This document shows, piece by piece, positions 63,187 through 64,000 of a DNA stretch of 64,000 nucleotides. The position numbers and the translations under genes are program-made. Source of the DNA: an uncultured Lachnospiraceae bacterium (lineage in GTDB: Bacteria; Bacillota; Clostridia; Lachnospirales; Lachnospiraceae); NCBI GenBank assembly GCA_947589305.1, contig CANQAP010000004.1, positions 124,001 to 188,000 on the forward strand. Reading direction: 5' to 3'. Each line of letters opens with the position of its first letter. The first letter of the stretch is position 1. The notes beneath the pieces were generated by a model that was not told the DNA's origin, searched no databases, and saw only the letters and a program-made list of their open reading frames with translations.

Positions 63187-64000
63187 TTATGATTTGTAAA
63201 TACTGGTTCGTTTATGCTTTTTATGCCGGTAAAGCTGCTCATCCGCCTGTTCCAGTTCCCACGAAATATTTACATCTTCCGAGCAGCAGAAATGTTGGAT
63301 CCCCACACTCATACTGACATAATACGGCTTATCATTCTCCTGATTCAACCGCTCTGTCATTTCATCGATACTTTGCCGCAGGATCGTCTCACAATCCGCG
63401 ATATCCGTGATAATATATGCACAAAACTCATCTCCGCCGATCCGTCCGACCTCTCCCTTTCCTTTGATCTTATGAATGGCTTCCCGCAGGATGTGTCCGA
63501 TCAGTTGGAGCGCATAATCACCCTCTTCATGTCCAAATTCATCATTGACCTTCTTTAGGTTATTCATATCCGCATAAACTGCCATAATATGCTTACCCAA
63601 ATTCTCTTTTGCAATCACATTCCGCTTCATACTGTCCAAAAAGCCTCTGCGGTTATAGATCTGCGTCAGTTCATCGACTTTTGAAATCTCTTCCAAAATA
63701 GAATTCTGTTCCCGTACCTGTTGCAGGCTTTCCTCCAACGCCGCTGCCATCTTGTTCTTTTTATGTAACAGTTTATTGGTCTTTAGCGCATTGGAAATCT
63801 GGTACGTCAACTGACCGATATATCCAAAATACTGTTCCTGCATATCCCATACCAAAAATCCATATTGAATCTCGCCGGCATATAATAATGTGATCACTTT
63901 GATCTCCGGCTTGGAATGATCCATGTAAGGATTGTCAAAAATCTGATCAAAAGAGATTTTTTGATCCGCTATATCAATCTCCTTAATATCTTCCGGCTCA
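63187..64000 (-). CDS. GGDEF diguanylate cyclase, C-terminal part (cut by window edge)
   Basis: Predicted to make cyclic di-GMP. The frame is open to base 64000, so the N-terminus is missing. The visible part starts with a sensor-domain end (VITLLYAGEIQYGFLVWDMQ and YFGYIGQLTYQISNALK) that resembles the end of the periplasmic-binding-protein-like domain joined to GGDEF in Clostridia. A short coiled coil (about 55-75 from the Met at 63924) leads to the GGDEF domain, with VDELTQIYNRRGF and the intact active site RIGGDEFC. No RxxD inhibitory site is obvious. It is followed by tRNA-Arg on the same strand. Confidence 0.9.
   Translation of the reverse strand, partial: EPEDIKEIDIADQKISFDQIFDNPYMDHSKPEIKVITLLYAGEIQYGFLVWDMQEQYFGYIGQLTYQISNALKTNKLLHKKNKMAAALEESLQQVREQNSILEEISKVDELTQIYNRRGFLDSMKRNVIAKENLGKHIMAVYADMNNLKKVNDEFGHEEGDYALQLIGHILREAIHKIKGKGEVGRIGGDEFCAYIITDIADCETILRQSIDEMTERLNQENDKPYYVSMSVGIQHFCCSEDVNISWELEQADEQLYRHKKHKRTSIYKS

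Noticed and set aside
1-64000. CRISPR arrays, prophage, insertion sequences, toxin-antitoxin or defence islands
   Set aside because: No regularly spaced repeats, transposases, integrases, phage structural genes or recognised defence proteins were seen on either strand.

Overview
The window reads as a chromosome segment of an anaerobic, spore-forming, low-to-mid GC Gram-positive, most likely a Lachnospiraceae-type Clostridia member. This rests on a complete HydE/HydG/HydF [FeFe]-hydrogenase maturation set, paired CotF-like coat proteins, HprK with an HPr/Crh-like protein, RapZ-WhiA, a phosphofructokinase with pyrophosphate-type active-site residues, NADPH-type GltBD, strong AGGAGG ribosome binding sites and canonical TTGACA/TATAAT promoters. 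Nearly all of it is ordinary core genome. I see no prophage, integrase, transposase, CRISPR array or restriction system.

Layout. 1-6000: start of cysS (cut by the left edge), then an ispF-hydE-hydG-hydF-GNAT run on the minus strand, then a tRNA-Val/tRNA-Met pair. 6000-9600: an envelope operon (LCP ligase, alpha/beta hydrolase, GH25 muramidase). 9600-16400: sugar-phosphate metabolism (glmS, phosphoglucomutase, transaldolase-like aldolase, phosphofructokinase) with a DUF2156 protein. 16400-22500: GH3 beta-glucosidase, two small coat-like proteins, and a large beta-propeller/HD-GYP sensor. 22500-28900: gltD-gltB behind a leader with a promoter-proximal terminator. 28900-36000: DegV, TrmH-type methyltransferase, dnaE, DUF5662, and a degenerate HD-GYP protein. 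36000-39900: two small membrane proteins, tRNA-Thr, an AAA+ DUF4143-type ATPase and a MocR regulator. 39900-44200: a membrane-anchored repeat protein, a FliD-C-like protein of unknown role and an HPr/Crh-like protein lacking the catalytic His. 44200-51000: whiA-rapZ-murB, glcK-hprK and uvrC. 51000-57200: second DegV, ftsH, pyrG with a structured leader, CPBP protease. 57200-64000: ridA-cvfB-thioesterase-unknown operon, tRNA-Gln, WYL regulator, transglutaminase-like protein, pyridoxamine kinase, tRNA-Arg, and a GGDEF protein cut by the right edge.

How parts fit. HprK, glucokinase, RapZ, WhiA and the Crh-like protein lie within 6 kb and form a carbon-state/cell-wall regulatory neighbourhood with murB. 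Phosphoglucomutase and GlmS feed cell-wall precursors, with the LCP/muramidase operon next door. Three proteins belong to cyclic-di-GMP families: an HD-GYP sensor, a degenerate HD-GYP and a GGDEF.

I did not find a convincing wholly new system. The best leads are the pyrG leader RNA with mutually exclusive hairpins, the gltB promoter-proximal terminator, the His-less Crh-like protein, the cysteine-tailed IspF beside the hydrogenase maturases, and the orphan FliD-C-like protein.
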